Source of the DNA: Deltaproteobacteria bacterium
GTDB taxonomy: Bacteria; Myxococcota_A; UBA9160; SMWR01
Direction of reading: 5' to 3'
DNA length: 15,449 nt
NCBI GenBank assembly: GCA_029261905.1
Contig: JAJDAM010000628.1
Location: 1 to 15,449 of the forward strand
A program made the position numbers and the translations under genes. How positions within the stretch are numbered: position 1 is the stretch's first letter; each line of letters begins with the position of its first letter. The notes beneath the pieces were generated by a model. That model searched no databases. It was not told the DNA's origin and saw only the letters and a program-made list of their open reading frames with translations. Shown here one piece after another: positions 7,203-13,826 of this stretch.

Positions 7203-8381
7203 ATGACGGATGGGCCGCTGTCGGGAGTTCGCGTGTTGGATTTCAGTCGTGTCGTCGCAGGACCTCTCTGTGGCCGGATACTCGCCGACCAGGGCGCCGA
7301 AGTGATCAAGATCGAGCCTCCCAAGCCCGACATGACCCGCACCGCTCCACCGATCATCGACGGATTCAGCGCGTACTACACCCACGTGAACGCCGGGAAG
7401 CTCGGTGTCAGCGCAGACCTCGCCGACACGGAGATGGCCGAGCTGCTGGCGCGGCTCGCCGAATCGGCGGACATCGTGCTCGAGAACTTTCGACCGGGCG
7501 TACTGGCGCGGTACGGACTCGGCGCCGAGCAGCTTCGAAAGAAAAACCCGCGACTCATCTATTGCTCGATCAGCGGCTATGGGCAGACAGGCCCGTGGTC
7601 GACGCGACGTGCGTTCGCACCCGTCGTTCACGGCGAGGCCGGCTTGCTCGCATCGAGTGCGCGGTTGCACGACGCACCCGTCCGGCAGGAAGCCATGTCG
7701 CAGGCCGACATCCAGTCCGGCTTGATGGCGATGATCGCAATCAGCACCGCATTATTCGATCGCGAGCGAACCGGTTCGGGCCAGCACCTCGACATCTCCC
7801 TGGCCGAGGTCTCGGTTTACACCAACGAGTTCAGCGCACCCGAACTCTCGGGCCAGACCGGTCCGGCGACCTATGCAGGCGCAGCGTCCCTCATGCTGAC
7901 GCTCGGAGATGGAACCGTGATCGCGACACAGGGCAACCCGTCAGACAATTTCCGCCAGTGGGTCCGGGCAATGAAGCGCCCCGAATTGCTGGACGATCCG
8001 CGCTTCGCGCGGCACGTTGCCCGCCTCGAACATCGCGCCGAGGTCGAAGAGGTGCTCCTGGACTTCGCTCGCGGCTTCGATTCGTTCGAAGCTTTCCATG
8101 CTGCCGTCGATCCGCACCGCATCGCGGTCGGCGTGGTCCGCACGGTTGTGGAATTGGCAGAAACCGACTGGGCGCAGCATCGCGAGCTCGTGTCGGAACC
8201 CGTCGAAGGCTTGCGGTTCCCGCGAACCCCCTACCGCTCGACGCGCTCCGAAATCGGTGCACGGCAGCGTGCGCCCCGGCGCGGAGAGCACAATCGCGAG
8301 ATCTTCGCGCGCCTGCTCGGGCTCACCGACGCGGATCTGGCGTCACTCGAAGCACGGGGTGCGTTGAGTAGCGAGTCATGA
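7203..8381 (+). CDS. Class III CoA-transferase (CaiB/BaiF/Frc family)
   Basis: A 392-residue cytoplasmic enzyme of the family that moves CoA between carboxylic acids, or in one branch racemises 2-methylacyl-CoA. The N-terminal Rossmann half shows VLDFSRVVAGPLCGRILADQGAEVIKIE (10-38, seen as the family's opening block) and ENFRPGVLARYGLG (94-107). GYGQTGPW is at 125-132. The likely catalytic aspartate is Asp169 in SQADIQSG, the same number as in oxalate formyl-CoA transferase. GSGQHLDISL lies downstream as in relatives. AGGAGGG at 7189-7195 precedes the ATG by seven bases. The gene stands alone on the plus strand between minus-strand glycosyltransferase genes. Its substrate is unknown; the nearby P450 and acyl-CoA dehydrogenase make lipid or steroid acyl-CoA catabolism a reasonable guess, while activity as an alpha-methylacyl-CoA racemase cannot be excluded. 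Confidence 0.93.
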   Translation: MTDGPLSGVRVLDFSRVVAGPLCGRILADQGAEVIKIEPPKPDMTRTAPPIIDGFSAYYTHVNAGKLGVSADLADTEMAELLARLAESADIVLENFRPGVLARYGLGAEQLRKKNPRLIYCSISGYGQTGPWSTRRAFAPVVHGEAGLLASSARLHDAPVRQEAMSQADIQSGLMAMIAISTALFDRERTGSGQHLDISLAEVSVYTNEFSAPELSGQTGPATYAGAASLMLTLGDGTVIATQGNPSDNFRQWVRAMKRPELLDDPRFARHVARLEHRAEVEEVLLDFARGFDSFEAFHAAVDPHRIAVGVVRTVVELAETDWAQHRELVSEPVEGLRFPRTPYRSTRSEIGARQRAPRRGEHNREIFARLLGLTDADLASLEARGALSSES

Positions 8382-8449
8382 ACTCACAGACGGACCGTCC
8401 GGCAACCGACTCGAATATCGAGCCGTAGTCGCAATCAACCGCGATCGAC

Positions 8450-9469
8450 TCACCTCACTCGCGGAACGCGACTCTGCAGGATGCGCCGCTTGTGGAGCGC
8501 AGGACCGAGTCCACGCCAGGCATCCCGGTAGGCCGGCAGAATCGCGCGATCGCGCAGCACCGCGAAGCCGAGCCGCAACACCTCCCATCCCAGAATCACC
8601 GGCAGTCGGAGCAGCAGGCCCGTCGCGGTCTCGTTCTTGACGAGTTGGAGGTAGTGGTTCTTGAACGAGTGGCGACGGATTTCGACGGGAATTCGGGAAC
8701 GATCGCGCTTGCGCCAGCCCCTCGTGTGAATGGCCGTGGCGGTGGGTTCATACAGGACACGCCAACCCAACAAATTCGCTCGCCAGGAGAGGTCCGTATC
8801 CTCCAGATAAAGGAAGAAGTCCTCGTCGAACAGCTCCCCCTCGATCGCCAGCTCCGGGAGCGCTGACCGTCGCAGCATCATCGCAGCGCCCGTCGCACCG
8901 AAGACGTACTCGCGCTGGTCGAACTGCCCTTCGTCCAACTGCTCGCTGCCTCGGTCCCGCATACGGCGATTTGCGCGAACCCGAATTCCGGCACTATCGA
9001 GGTATTTTCCTCCCGGTCTAAGCAGCTTCCCAGAACCGAGCGCCACGTTGGACTCGGCCTCCATCGAACGAAGCAACCGCTCACAGAAGTTGGGATCGAG
9101 TTCGACATCCGGGTTCAGAAGCAGGACGAACTCCGAACCGCCCTGGTGGTCGCCCACCCACTTCAAGATTCGGTTGGCACCGGCCCCGTAGCCGCGGTTG
9201 GGGATCGCGTCGAAATCAACTTCGGGGTGAGCCCCCCGCACCCGTTCGAACATCTCGGGGTCTGCGTCGGCATCGACCACGTACACGGCAGCTGGCTGCG
9301 CTTGCTGCACTTTGATCGCTGCCAAACACCGCTCGAGATCGGAGTACGCCTTGTAGTGAATGACACCGACGCTGAATTGCGGCGTCACGGCGACACGCCG
9401 GGAGATCTTTCGCACGCCTCGAGGCTCTTCCGGCAACCCCAACCCCAACGCATGAAGTCCCTCATTCAA
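8450..9469 (-). CDS. GT2-family glycosyltransferase (WbbL-like)
   Basis: A GT-A fold inverting glycosyltransferase of up to 339 residues. The nucleotide-binding beginning is FSVGVIHYKAYSDLERCL (32-49), the metal-binding DxD position reads NPDV at 119-122, GATGAAMMLRRSAL is at 191-204, and the candidate catalytic acid is in YLEDTDLSWR (221-230; Glu223-Asp224). The layout resembles WbbL-type rhamnosyltransferases of O-antigen and mycolyl-arabinogalactan linker synthesis; the sugar is not certain. The C-terminal helices (281-339) include an amphipathic segment that could touch the membrane. The start is uncertain: TTG at 9469 has no Shine-Dalgarno, TTG at 9448 follows GAGGGA by nine bases, and GTG at 9415 would also keep the whole domain. 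The gene is convergent with the CoA-transferase (68-base gap) and has an operator-like palindrome just upstream. Confidence 0.9.
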   Translation of the reverse strand: MNEGLHALGLGLPEEPRGVRKISRRVAVTPQFSVGVIHYKAYSDLERCLAAIKVQQAQPAAVYVVDADADPEMFERVRGAHPEVDFDAIPNRGYGAGANRILKWVGDHQGGSEFVLLLNPDVELDPNFCERLLRSMEAESNVALGSGKLLRPGGKYLDSAGIRVRANRRMRDRGSEQLDEGQFDQREYVFGATGAAMMLRRSALPELAIEGELFDEDFFLYLEDTDLSWRANLLGWRVLYEPTATAIHTRGWRKRDRSRIPVEIRRHSFKNHYLQLVKNETATGLLLRLPVILGWEVLRLGFAVLRDRAILPAYRDAWRGLGPALHKRRILQSRVPRVR

Positions 9470-9478
9470 GCGTTCGTT

Positions 9479-9500
9479 TGATCAAGCGATCGTTTGATCA
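9479..9500. promoter_or_regulatory. Near-perfect 22-bp palindrome, operator-like
   Basis: The left arm TGATCAAG and right arm TTTGATCA flank a CGATCG core; only one pair of positions breaks the symmetry. The same stretch also gives a direct repeat CGTTTGATCA at 9475-9484 and 9491-9500. It ends ten bases upstream of the earliest GT2 start, where a repressor could block transcription. The AACGATCGTT-like centre resembles TetR-family operators, which is inference. Confidence 0.55.
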
Positions 9501-9817
9501 TGAACACTCCTGGTGCTCGAAAACGCTCGCGCGAGCCTAGCCTCCACCCTAATGCCGAGCCAGCACCGTCGGAGCCCCGTCATGCGGGATTGAATCAACC
9601 GGATGTGGGGGCTAGCTTTGAGTTGAGGACGCACCTGGCGTTCTCGATTGCATTGAGTATCGCGGTTCCAATTCGAGGCGAACTAGATACCCAAAGCCAA
9701 AGCTCATCGAACGTACCGGGGAATCCCTGCGAACAGAAAGCAATGGAATTCCATTTGGAAGTCATGGTATGGATAAGTCGGAACTGAAGAGGGTCTGATG
9801 ACCGAGGAGAACGCATC
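9501..9817. other. Gene-free divergent region between the GT2 and secreted-protein genes
   Basis: I find no convincing gene here on either strand. It holds a 12-bp self-complementary GCTCGCGCGAGC at 9525-9536 and a 14-bp perfect palindrome AATGGAATTCCATT at 9742-9755. GC falls noticeably: I count 26 of 60 bases G or C at 9721-9780, well below the surrounding genes. Promoters for the GT2 gene and for the TSP3/dockerin-like gene must lie here, but I could not place matched -35 and -10 boxes. Confidence 0.6.
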
Positions 9818-10207
9818 ATGAGATTGACCGCACTGGCAGCGATGTTCGCATTGGTGCTGTGGGGGGCGCCCGCCCTCGGACAGGATTGCGTGTCACCCGA
9901 TAGCGACGGCGACACCGTGAACGATTGTGAAGACAACTGCATCAACGTACCGAATGCATCTCAGGACGACAGCGACGGCGATTCCTGCGGAAACGTATGT
10001 GATGCGGATTTCGACCAGAACTCGGCCGTCGCATTCAGCGACATGACGCATTTCCAGGCGAACGTGGGGACCACGAACGCGAACTTCGACCTGACCGAGC
10101 CCATCGGTGATTTGGTGACCATGGAAGACTTCAATGTATTCCAGGCCGCCTATCTGAGTGCTCCCGGGCCCTCGGGCACGACAACAGGAACGGTGGCATG
10201 CCCGTAA
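9818..10207 (+). CDS. Secreted TSP3-repeat/dockerin-like calcium-binding protein
   Basis: A 129-residue exported protein. The signal peptide is residues 1-21 (MRLTALAAMFALVLWGAPALG), with cleavage before Gln22. Residues 28-62 form thrombospondin type 3-like repeats: DSDGDTVND, then DNCINVPNASQ, then DSDGDSCGNVCD. From 64 to 113 there are two dockerin/EF-hand-like loops with following helices. The first, D64-x-D66-x-N68-x-x-V71-x-x-x-D75, keeps the standard ligand spacing. The second, D91-x-T-x-P-x-G-D-x-V-x-x-x-D104, carries a two-residue insertion. The tail APGPSG (115-120) and terminal Cys128 resemble ends I associate with such proteins in deltaproteobacterial genomes. Six mature cysteines could pair in the periplasm or outside. 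GAGGAG at 9804-9809 precedes the ATG by eight bases. The PEP-CTERM gene starts 68 bases after its stop, so the two are likely co-transcribed. Confidence 0.82.
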   Translation: MRLTALAAMFALVLWGAPALGQDCVSPDSDGDTVNDCEDNCINVPNASQDDSDGDSCGNVCDADFDQNSAVAFSDMTHFQANVGTTNANFDLTEPIGDLVTMEDFNVFQAAYLSAPGPSGTTTGTVACP

Positions 10208-10260
10208 CGGCAACCGATTCCTCGAATTCAATCGAAAGAATCATGTCGAATACCGAGTGG

Positions 10261-10267
10261 AAAGGAG
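10261..10267 (+). promoter_or_regulatory. Ribosome binding site deciding the PEP-CTERM gene start
   Basis: AAAGGAG lies eight bases before the ATG at 10276. The same frame is open from 10198, overlapping the previous gene, but only the 10276 start has this site and begins directly with a signal peptide. Confidence 0.8.
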
Positions 10268-10275
10268 ATCACAAC

Positions 10276-10890
10276 ATGCGCAGATTCTGTGCTGTCATCG
10301 GGCTTCTGTCGGCGGTCGCCTTCGCAGGCTCCGCGAATGCGGCTGCAACGATTGATCTGGTGTGGGCAACGAGCGGGACCGCCAACACCAGCCTGGCTAC
10401 TTCCAGCACTGCCGTGCTGAATGTGGTTCTCACTAACGACGTAAACAACATCGGCGGCAGCGTTTCGATCGACTATAACGCTGTTGCGGCCGGTGCTGCC
10501 GTCACGCTCATCACCAACAACCCGAACGGAATGGCGTTGAATTTTCTTCCGATCATTCTCGGTCCAACGGTGGATACCGCCAACGTCATCGAGTCCTTCA
10601 ACGCCGCCGCCCTTCCGCCGTATGTCGGAACTGGGTTGGCGGGCGGCCAGAGCTACCTGATGGGCACGATCACATTCCATCAGACGGGCGCGTCCGGGGG
10701 GTCAATCGACGTCGTACTCGGAATCAATGACTCGATCGCCGCTGGCACCGGTGCGGGCACGCTTCCGGCATCCCAGGTGACACTCGGCTCCGCGACGATT
10801 ACCGCTCCCGAGCCGGGCACCATCGCGTTGTCGGCAGTCGCGATGCTGGCTCTGTTCGGCGTCCACCGAACCGGTCGGCGCAACCAGTAG
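10276..10890 (+). CDS. PEP-CTERM sorting-domain protein, beta-rich, possibly cohesin-like
   Basis: A 204-residue exported protein. The signal peptide is residues 1-22 (ending SANA before Ala23). The body, about 25-175, is rich in Ala, Thr, Ser, Asn and Gly, with alternating hydrophobic strands, for example STAVLNVVLTND (44-55), GGSVSIDYN (60-68) and LMGTITFHQTG (128-138), and has no cysteine. The C-terminus is a clear PEP-CTERM signal: Pro178-Glu179-Pro180, a hydrophobic stretch about 181-196, and the basic end HRTGRR. Such proteins are processed by exosortase, which is not in this window, and are linked to exopolysaccharide production. Strand order and the ISYD-like turn recall cohesin modules, which would make the upstream dockerin-like protein a partner; this is a hypothesis only. 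A strong terminator follows. Confidence 0.88.
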   Translation: MRRFCAVIGLLSAVAFAGSANAAATIDLVWATSGTANTSLATSSTAVLNVVLTNDVNNIGGSVSIDYNAVAAGAAVTLITNNPNGMALNFLPIILGPTVDTANVIESFNAAALPPYVGTGLAGGQSYLMGTITFHQTGASGGSIDVVLGINDSIAAGTGAGTLPASQVTLGSATITAPEPGTIALSAVAMLALFGVHRTGRRNQ

Positions 10891-10902
10891 GGCAAGGTCC
10901 AT

Positions 10903-10918
10903 CCCGCTCGCGAGCGGG
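10903..10918. repeat. Perfect 16-bp palindrome after the PEP-CTERM gene
   Basis: CCCGCTCGCGAGCGGG, fully self-complementary, 12 bases after the stop codon and 12 bases before the larger terminator stem. It may add a second hairpin at the 3' end of the transcript. Confidence 0.5.
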
Positions 10919-10930
10919 CACAGGCCGTTG

Positions 10931-10975
10931 AACGTTCGCCCCGTCAGCCGATCGGCTTGGCGGGGCGAACGTTTT
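10931..10975 (+). terminator. Intrinsic terminator of the surface-protein unit
   Basis: AACGTTCGCCCCG at 10931-10943 pairs perfectly over 13 bp with CGGGGCGAACGTT at 10961-10973, and the right arm runs into TTTT at 10972-10975. The 17-base loop itself contains the palindrome AGCCGATCGGCT (10946-10957), which can extend the structure. It lies 40 bases after the PEP-CTERM stop. Confidence 0.8.
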
Positions 10976-11031
10976 CAGATCCACGCAAAGTTCCAGGGCG
11001 CGGTCGAGCCAATCCTCTACTGGAGTTCCCA

Positions 11032-11820
11032 TTGTCGCCGTTTCGCGAACCGCACCCCGTCCGCTTCGAACGCATCGCCAATTTTCGAGACCTCGGTGGC
11101 CACACGACCCGCGACGGCGCGAGGGTTCGAAGCAATCATTTGTTTCGAAGTGGCCATCTCGGCCACGCCAGCGATGCCGACGTAGAGCGGCTCGCATCGC
11201 TCGGTATCCGGCGTGTGTTCGACTTTCGGACGCTGGCCGACATCGATTCGGACGGCGCTGACCGGCTGCCTGGGGGTACCCGTCACCACCGACTCCCGAT
11301 GCCCGATCCAGCTGCCGCGGACGACCTCCGCAGCATCATCCAGGGGACGAACCCGAACGAGATGGAGAAGGTGTTCGGTAACGGGCGTGCCGCCGCGATG
11401 ATGGTCGATTCAGCGGCCGGCCTGGTTCGGGAAAGACGCGAACCGTACGCAGAGTTCCTCGCCGAGCTGGCGCAGCCAGAAGCCCTGCCAGCGCTGTTTC
11501 ACTGTTCGGCGGGGAAGGACCGAGCCGGCTGGGCGGGTTCGCTGGTCTTGCTGGCCCTGGGTGTCGACGAGGAACAGATCATCGACCAGTACATGCTGAG
11601 CAACCAGAACATCGGCGGGATTCGCGAGCGACTCGAAAACAGCGGTGATGCCAAGTGGGGAAAGTATCTCCGCCCGTTCCTCGAGGTTCGTCGCGAGTAC
11701 ATCGAGGCCTCTTTTTCCGCGATGCACGAAGACTGGGGAACTTTCGATCGCTACCTGACAGAAGGCTTGTCGATCTCGCACCCACAGCGCACACAGCTCC
11801 GAGAGTCTCTACTCGAATAG
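11032..11820 (+). CDS. Tyrosine-protein phosphatase, LipA/MptpB-like (Y_phosphatase3 family)
   Basis: A 262-residue protein with the phosphatase P-loop HCSAGKDRAGW: nucleophile Cys158 and phosphate-binding Arg164 in the C-x5-R arrangement. The Lys-Asp-Arg loop (AGKDR) is typical of the LipA/MptpB group, which acts on phosphotyrosine and in some members on phosphoserine or phosphoinositides. NFRDLGG at 17-23 and VFDFRTLAD at 62-70 are the other family hallmarks. The frame is open from 10957, but that lies inside the upstream terminator. The TTG at 11032 is preferred because GGAG at 11022-11025 sits six bases before it and the family N-terminus (RFERIANFRDLGG) follows within a dozen residues. 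No signal peptide is seen, so it is probably cytoplasmic. It converges on trpA with a 10-base gap. A role in tuning glycan synthesis is conceivable from location alone. Confidence 0.9.
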   Translation: MSPFREPHPVRFERIANFRDLGGHTTRDGARVRSNHLFRSGHLGHASDADVERLASLGIRRVFDFRTLADIDSDGADRLPGGTRHHRLPMPDPAAADDLRSIIQGTNPNEMEKVFGNGRAAAMMVDSAAGLVRERREPYAEFLAELAQPEALPALFHCSAGKDRAGWAGSLVLLALGVDEEQIIDQYMLSNQNIGGIRERLENSGDAKWGKYLRPFLEVRREYIEASFSAMHEDWGTFDRYLTEGLSISHPQRTQLRESLLE

Positions 11821-11830
11821 CCCGATCGGA

Positions 11831-12592
11831 TCAACGCAGTCGGGAGATGAACTCTCCCACCGCCCCAACCCCCTGCTGTTCGACCACTCGGATCGTCTGG
11901 GTTCCGATCACGGCGATATCGACCCGACCGCGCAGGAAATCCACGTCGTCCTTGTCCTTGACGCCAAAGCCCAGCGCGAGCGGGAGATCCGTTGCCGCGC
12001 GACATCGCGCGAGATAGGCCTCGAGGTCGGTCGAAAACTCGGTACCGGCCCCTGTCACTCCCTTGCGTGCCACGCAATAAATGAAACCGTCCGCCGAGTC
12101 CGCGATCATTCGCATTCGAGTCTCGGGCGTGTTCGGCGAGTAGATGAAGATCGGGGCCAGCCCGTAGCGCGCCATTGCGGCCAGGTAGGCGCCTGCCTCT
12201 TCGGGCGGAAGATCCGGAACGATCGCACCCGCCATACCGATTTGGGACATCTTCTGCGAGAAGGCTTCTACGCCGTACTTGAACAGGATGTTGTAGTAGC
12301 TCATGAAGAGAAATGGGATATCGAAGCGGCGCGTCACGGACTCCGCGAACTCGAGGCACTGATCGACCGTCGCGCCAGCCGCGAGTGAACTCTGGTTCGC
12401 TCGCAGAATCACCGGCCCGTCGGCAATCGGCTCCGAAAATGGGATCTGGAGTTCCATCAAGTCCACACCGGCTTCGACCATCCCTTCGATGACGCGCAGG
12501 CAATCGTCGAAGTTGGGATATCCGAGCACGATATGTGTCATCAGCAGGATTTCCTTTTCCTGCCGCATCATTCGCAGATCATGCGCCAGCAT
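11831..12592 (-). CDS. trpA: Tryptophan synthase alpha subunit
   Basis: A 253-residue TIM barrel that cleaves indole-3-glycerol phosphate to indole and glyceraldehyde 3-phosphate and feeds indole to TrpB. The catalytic pair is present: Glu47 in MELQIPFSEP and Asp58 in IADGPVI, corresponding to Glu49 and Asp60 of the enteric enzyme. The phosphate-binding loops are visible (ARKGVTGAGTEF at 175-186, GFGVKD at 208-213). Differences from textbook TrpA are a shorter N-terminus (MTHIVLGYPNF starts at residue 18), Gln49 where Gly is usual, Glu54 where Asp is usual, and GVTGAGT instead of GVTGxEN/R. GGAGGA at 12603-12598 lies five bases before the ATG. The start overlaps the end of trpB by 14 bases, so the two are translationally coupled. 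Confidence 0.95.
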   Translation of the reverse strand: MLAHDLRMMRQEKEILLMTHIVLGYPNFDDCLRVIEGMVEAGVDLMELQIPFSEPIADGPVILRANQSSLAAGATVDQCLEFAESVTRRFDIPFLFMSYYNILFKYGVEAFSQKMSQIGMAGAIVPDLPPEEAGAYLAAMARYGLAPIFIYSPNTPETRMRMIADSADGFIYCVARKGVTGAGTEFSTDLEAYLARCRAATDLPLALGFGVKDKDDVDFLRGRVDIAVIGTQTIRVVEQQGVGAVGEFISRLR

Positions 12593-13826
12593 CGTATTCC
12601 TCCGCCTTTCGCTTGATGAACTCTCTCCATTTCGGATCTTCGAACGCGTCGGCCACGGTGAAGATGTCTTTGTCGCCGCGACCCGATTGGTTGATGATGA
12701 TCACGTCATCCGGGCTCAGGTTCGGCGCCTCTTTGAATGCCTGGACGAATGCATGAGTCGACTCGAGTGCGGGTACCAGTCCTTCCATCTTCAGGGTCAG
12801 CGCCAGCGCGTCGATGACCTCGCGGTCGGTCGCGGATTCGAATCGAACTCGGCCTTCATCGCGGAGGTTCGCGAGGATCGGCGATACACCCACATAATCG
12901 AGTCCGGCGGCGACACTGTGGGTCTCACGCATCTGGCCGTCGTCGGTCTGCAGGAAATAGGTCTTGTAGCCTTGCGCGACGCCTACGGAAGCATCGCCGC
13001 AAGCCAGCCGCGACGCGTGCTCGCCGGTTTCGAGTCCACGCCCGCCCGCTTCGACCCCGATCAGCTCCACCTCCGAGTCGTCGAGGAACGCGCTGAAAAT
13101 TCCCATCGCGTTCGAGCCGCCGCCGACACAGGCGTAGATCCGCTTCGGGAGTGCGCCCGTCTGGGCGCGGATCTGGTCGCGAGCTTCGCTGCCAATGATC
13201 GACTGGAAATAGCTCACCATTTCCGGAAACGGGTGTGGGCCGCACGCCGTGCCGAGGACGTAGTGCGTATCATCCATCGACGTCACCCAATCGCGAAATG
13301 CCTCGTTGATGGCGTCTTTGAGTATTCGCGTGCCGTCGGTCACCGCGACGACAGTCGCGCCGAGACGCTCCATCCAGAAGACGTTGGGACGCTGCCGCTC
13401 CACGTCGATCTCCCCCATGTAGATCGTGCAGTCGAATCCGAACTTGGCAGCCATCGTTGCGGTAGCAACCCCGTGTTGGCCGGCGCCCGTTTCGGCAATG
13501 ACCCGCGTCTTGCCCATTCGTTGCACCAGCAGGCCCTGCCCCATCACGTTGTTGGCCTTGTGGGCGCCGGTGTGATTGAGATCCTCTCGCTTGACGTAGA
13601 TCTGCGCGCCACCGAAGTGTTTCGTCAGTCGTTCACAGAACGTCAGCGGCGTTGGCCGACACGAATAGGTCGACATCAGTTCTGCGTAGCGGGCCCAGAA
13701 CTCGGGGTCGGCCTTCGCCTCGGAGAAGGCGGCAGTCAGCTCGTCGAAGGTGGCCACGAGAATCTCGGGAATGAAGGAACCACCAAACTCACCGTAGTAG
13801 CCGCGAGCGTTGCCGCGATCATCCAT
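12579..13826 (-). CDS. trpB: Tryptophan synthase beta subunit
   Basis: A 415-residue PLP enzyme joining indole and serine to make tryptophan. The PLP lysine is Lys90 in NHTGAHKANN, the catalytic glutamate is Glu112 in AETGAGQHG, the PLP-phosphate loop is GGGSNA at 235-240, and the C-terminal NQSGRGDKD is at 379-387. It diverges from standard TrpB at several usually strict places: GGSFIPEIL for GGRYVPE, HKANN for HKINN, GVSPILANL for GVGPEHxxL, and NQSGRG for NLSGRG. The frame is open to 14087, inside gntR, but the ATG at 13826 has GGAGAGG six bases upstream and starts at the family N-terminus. It overlaps the gntR stop by 8 bases, giving a tight gntR-trpB-trpA unit. Confidence 0.95.
   Translation of the reverse strand: MDDRGNARGYYGEFGGSFIPEILVATFDELTAAFSEAKADPEFWARYAELMSTYSCRPTPLTFCERLTKHFGGAQIYVKREDLNHTGAHKANNVMGQGLLVQRMGKTRVIAETGAGQHGVATATMAAKFGFDCTIYMGEIDVERQRPNVFWMERLGATVVAVTDGTRILKDAINEAFRDWVTSMDDTHYVLGTACGPHPFPEMVSYFQSIIGSEARDQIRAQTGALPKRIYACVGGGSNAMGIFSAFLDDSEVELIGVEAGGRGLETGEHASRLACGDASVGVAQGYKTYFLQTDDGQMRETHSVAAGLDYVGVSPILANLRDEGRVRFESATDREVIDALALTLKMEGLVPALESTHAFVQAFKEAPNLSPDDVIIINQSGRGDKDIFTVADAFEDPKWREFIKRKAEEYDAGA

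Noticed and set aside
8382..8449. Terminator between the convergent CoA-transferase and GT2 genes
   Set aside because: Only short stems (for example CTCGA-ATA-TCGAG) and no T-run on either strand.
9494..9787. Plus-strand frame of 97 codons in the gene-free region
   Set aside because: No Shine-Dalgarno, no recognisable domain, a poor start codon and composition unlike the neighbouring genes.
9595..9945. Minus-strand frame of 116 codons
   Set aside because: Overlaps the well-supported signal peptide and TSP3 region of the secreted protein and has no visible family features.
11128..11142. tRNA T-arm-like GGTTCGA
   Set aside because: Lies inside the phosphatase coding sequence with no acceptor or anticodon stem around it.
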